A stretch of DNA of 12,831 nt from Lachnospiraceae bacterium (GTDB lineage Bacteria > Bacillota > Clostridia > Lachnospirales > Lachnospiraceae). Positions 12,811 through 12,831 of the stretch are shown one piece after another (position 1 is the first letter of the stretch; every line of letters begins with the position of its first letter). The notes under the pieces are model-generated. The model saw only the letters and a list, made by a program, of their open reading frames with translations. It searched no databases and was not told the DNA's origin. The stretch is taken from positions 1-12,831 of the forward strand of contig JAGAEH010000193.1 in NCBI GenBank assembly GCA_017613225.1. The letters run 5' to 3'. The position numbers and the translations under genes were made by a program.

Positions 12811-12831
12811 GACGTTCCTCCCTTGGGGGAC

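Overview
The window looks like chromosome from a GC-rich member of the Clostridia (Firmicutes), probably Lachnospiraceae-like. The evidence is strong GGAGG-type ribosome binding sites, sigma-A-type promoters (TTGAAA-17-TATAAT), a lipoprotein with a Firmicutes-style signal, and family content (DHHW, DUF4358, DUF4349 and HD-domain proteins) typical of that group. No rRNA, tRNA, CRISPR array, integrase or complete insertion sequence is visible, and the species cannot be fixed from the sequence.

Layout. (1) Positions 1-4058, minus strand: a tight four-gene operon, in transcription order a membrane-anchored transglutaminase-like protein, a DUF4358 lipoprotein, a DHHW/AlgX-like protein and an MBOAT (AlgI-like) acyltransferase cut by the window edge. 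The last two are the usual pair for O-acylating an extracellular polymer. (2) Positions 4059-4401: a divergent control region with two copies of a GGGGACGGTTC repeat around a 16-bp palindrome, promoter candidates on both strands, and a hairpin followed by six Ts. (3) Positions 4402-8564, plus strand: MoxR ATPase, DUF58 protein, a membrane protein with a DUF4129-like tail, and an EamA/DMT transporter, all overlapping end to start. (4) Positions 8565-10253, plus strand: an ECF-like sigma factor translationally coupled to a membrane DUF4349 protein that may act as its anti-sigma factor, preceded by a 9-bp inverted repeat. (5) Positions 10280-11140, minus strand: NudC-type Nudix hydrolase, converging on the DUF4349 gene over a shared stem-loop. 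(6) Positions 11246-11812, plus strand: an HD-domain hydrolase, diverging from nudC over a palindromic promoter. (7) Positions 11813-12099: a GC-rich non-coding block of direct and inverted repeats. (8) Positions 12100-12810, minus strand: an acyl-ACP thioesterase.

How it fits together. The two divergent operons around 4.1-4.4 kb look like one cell-envelope locus. A common arrangement elsewhere is MoxR-DUF58-TgpA, where TgpA joins membrane helices, a transglutaminase domain and a DUF4129 tail. Here the membrane protein keeps helices and tail but has no transglutaminase domain, while a separate extracytoplasmic transglutaminase-like protein leads the divergent polymer-acylation operon. That split, linked to acylation, is the most interesting biological idea in the window, but it is inference. 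The remaining genes (NudC, HD hydrolase, thioesterase) look like ordinary housekeeping or accessory metabolism.
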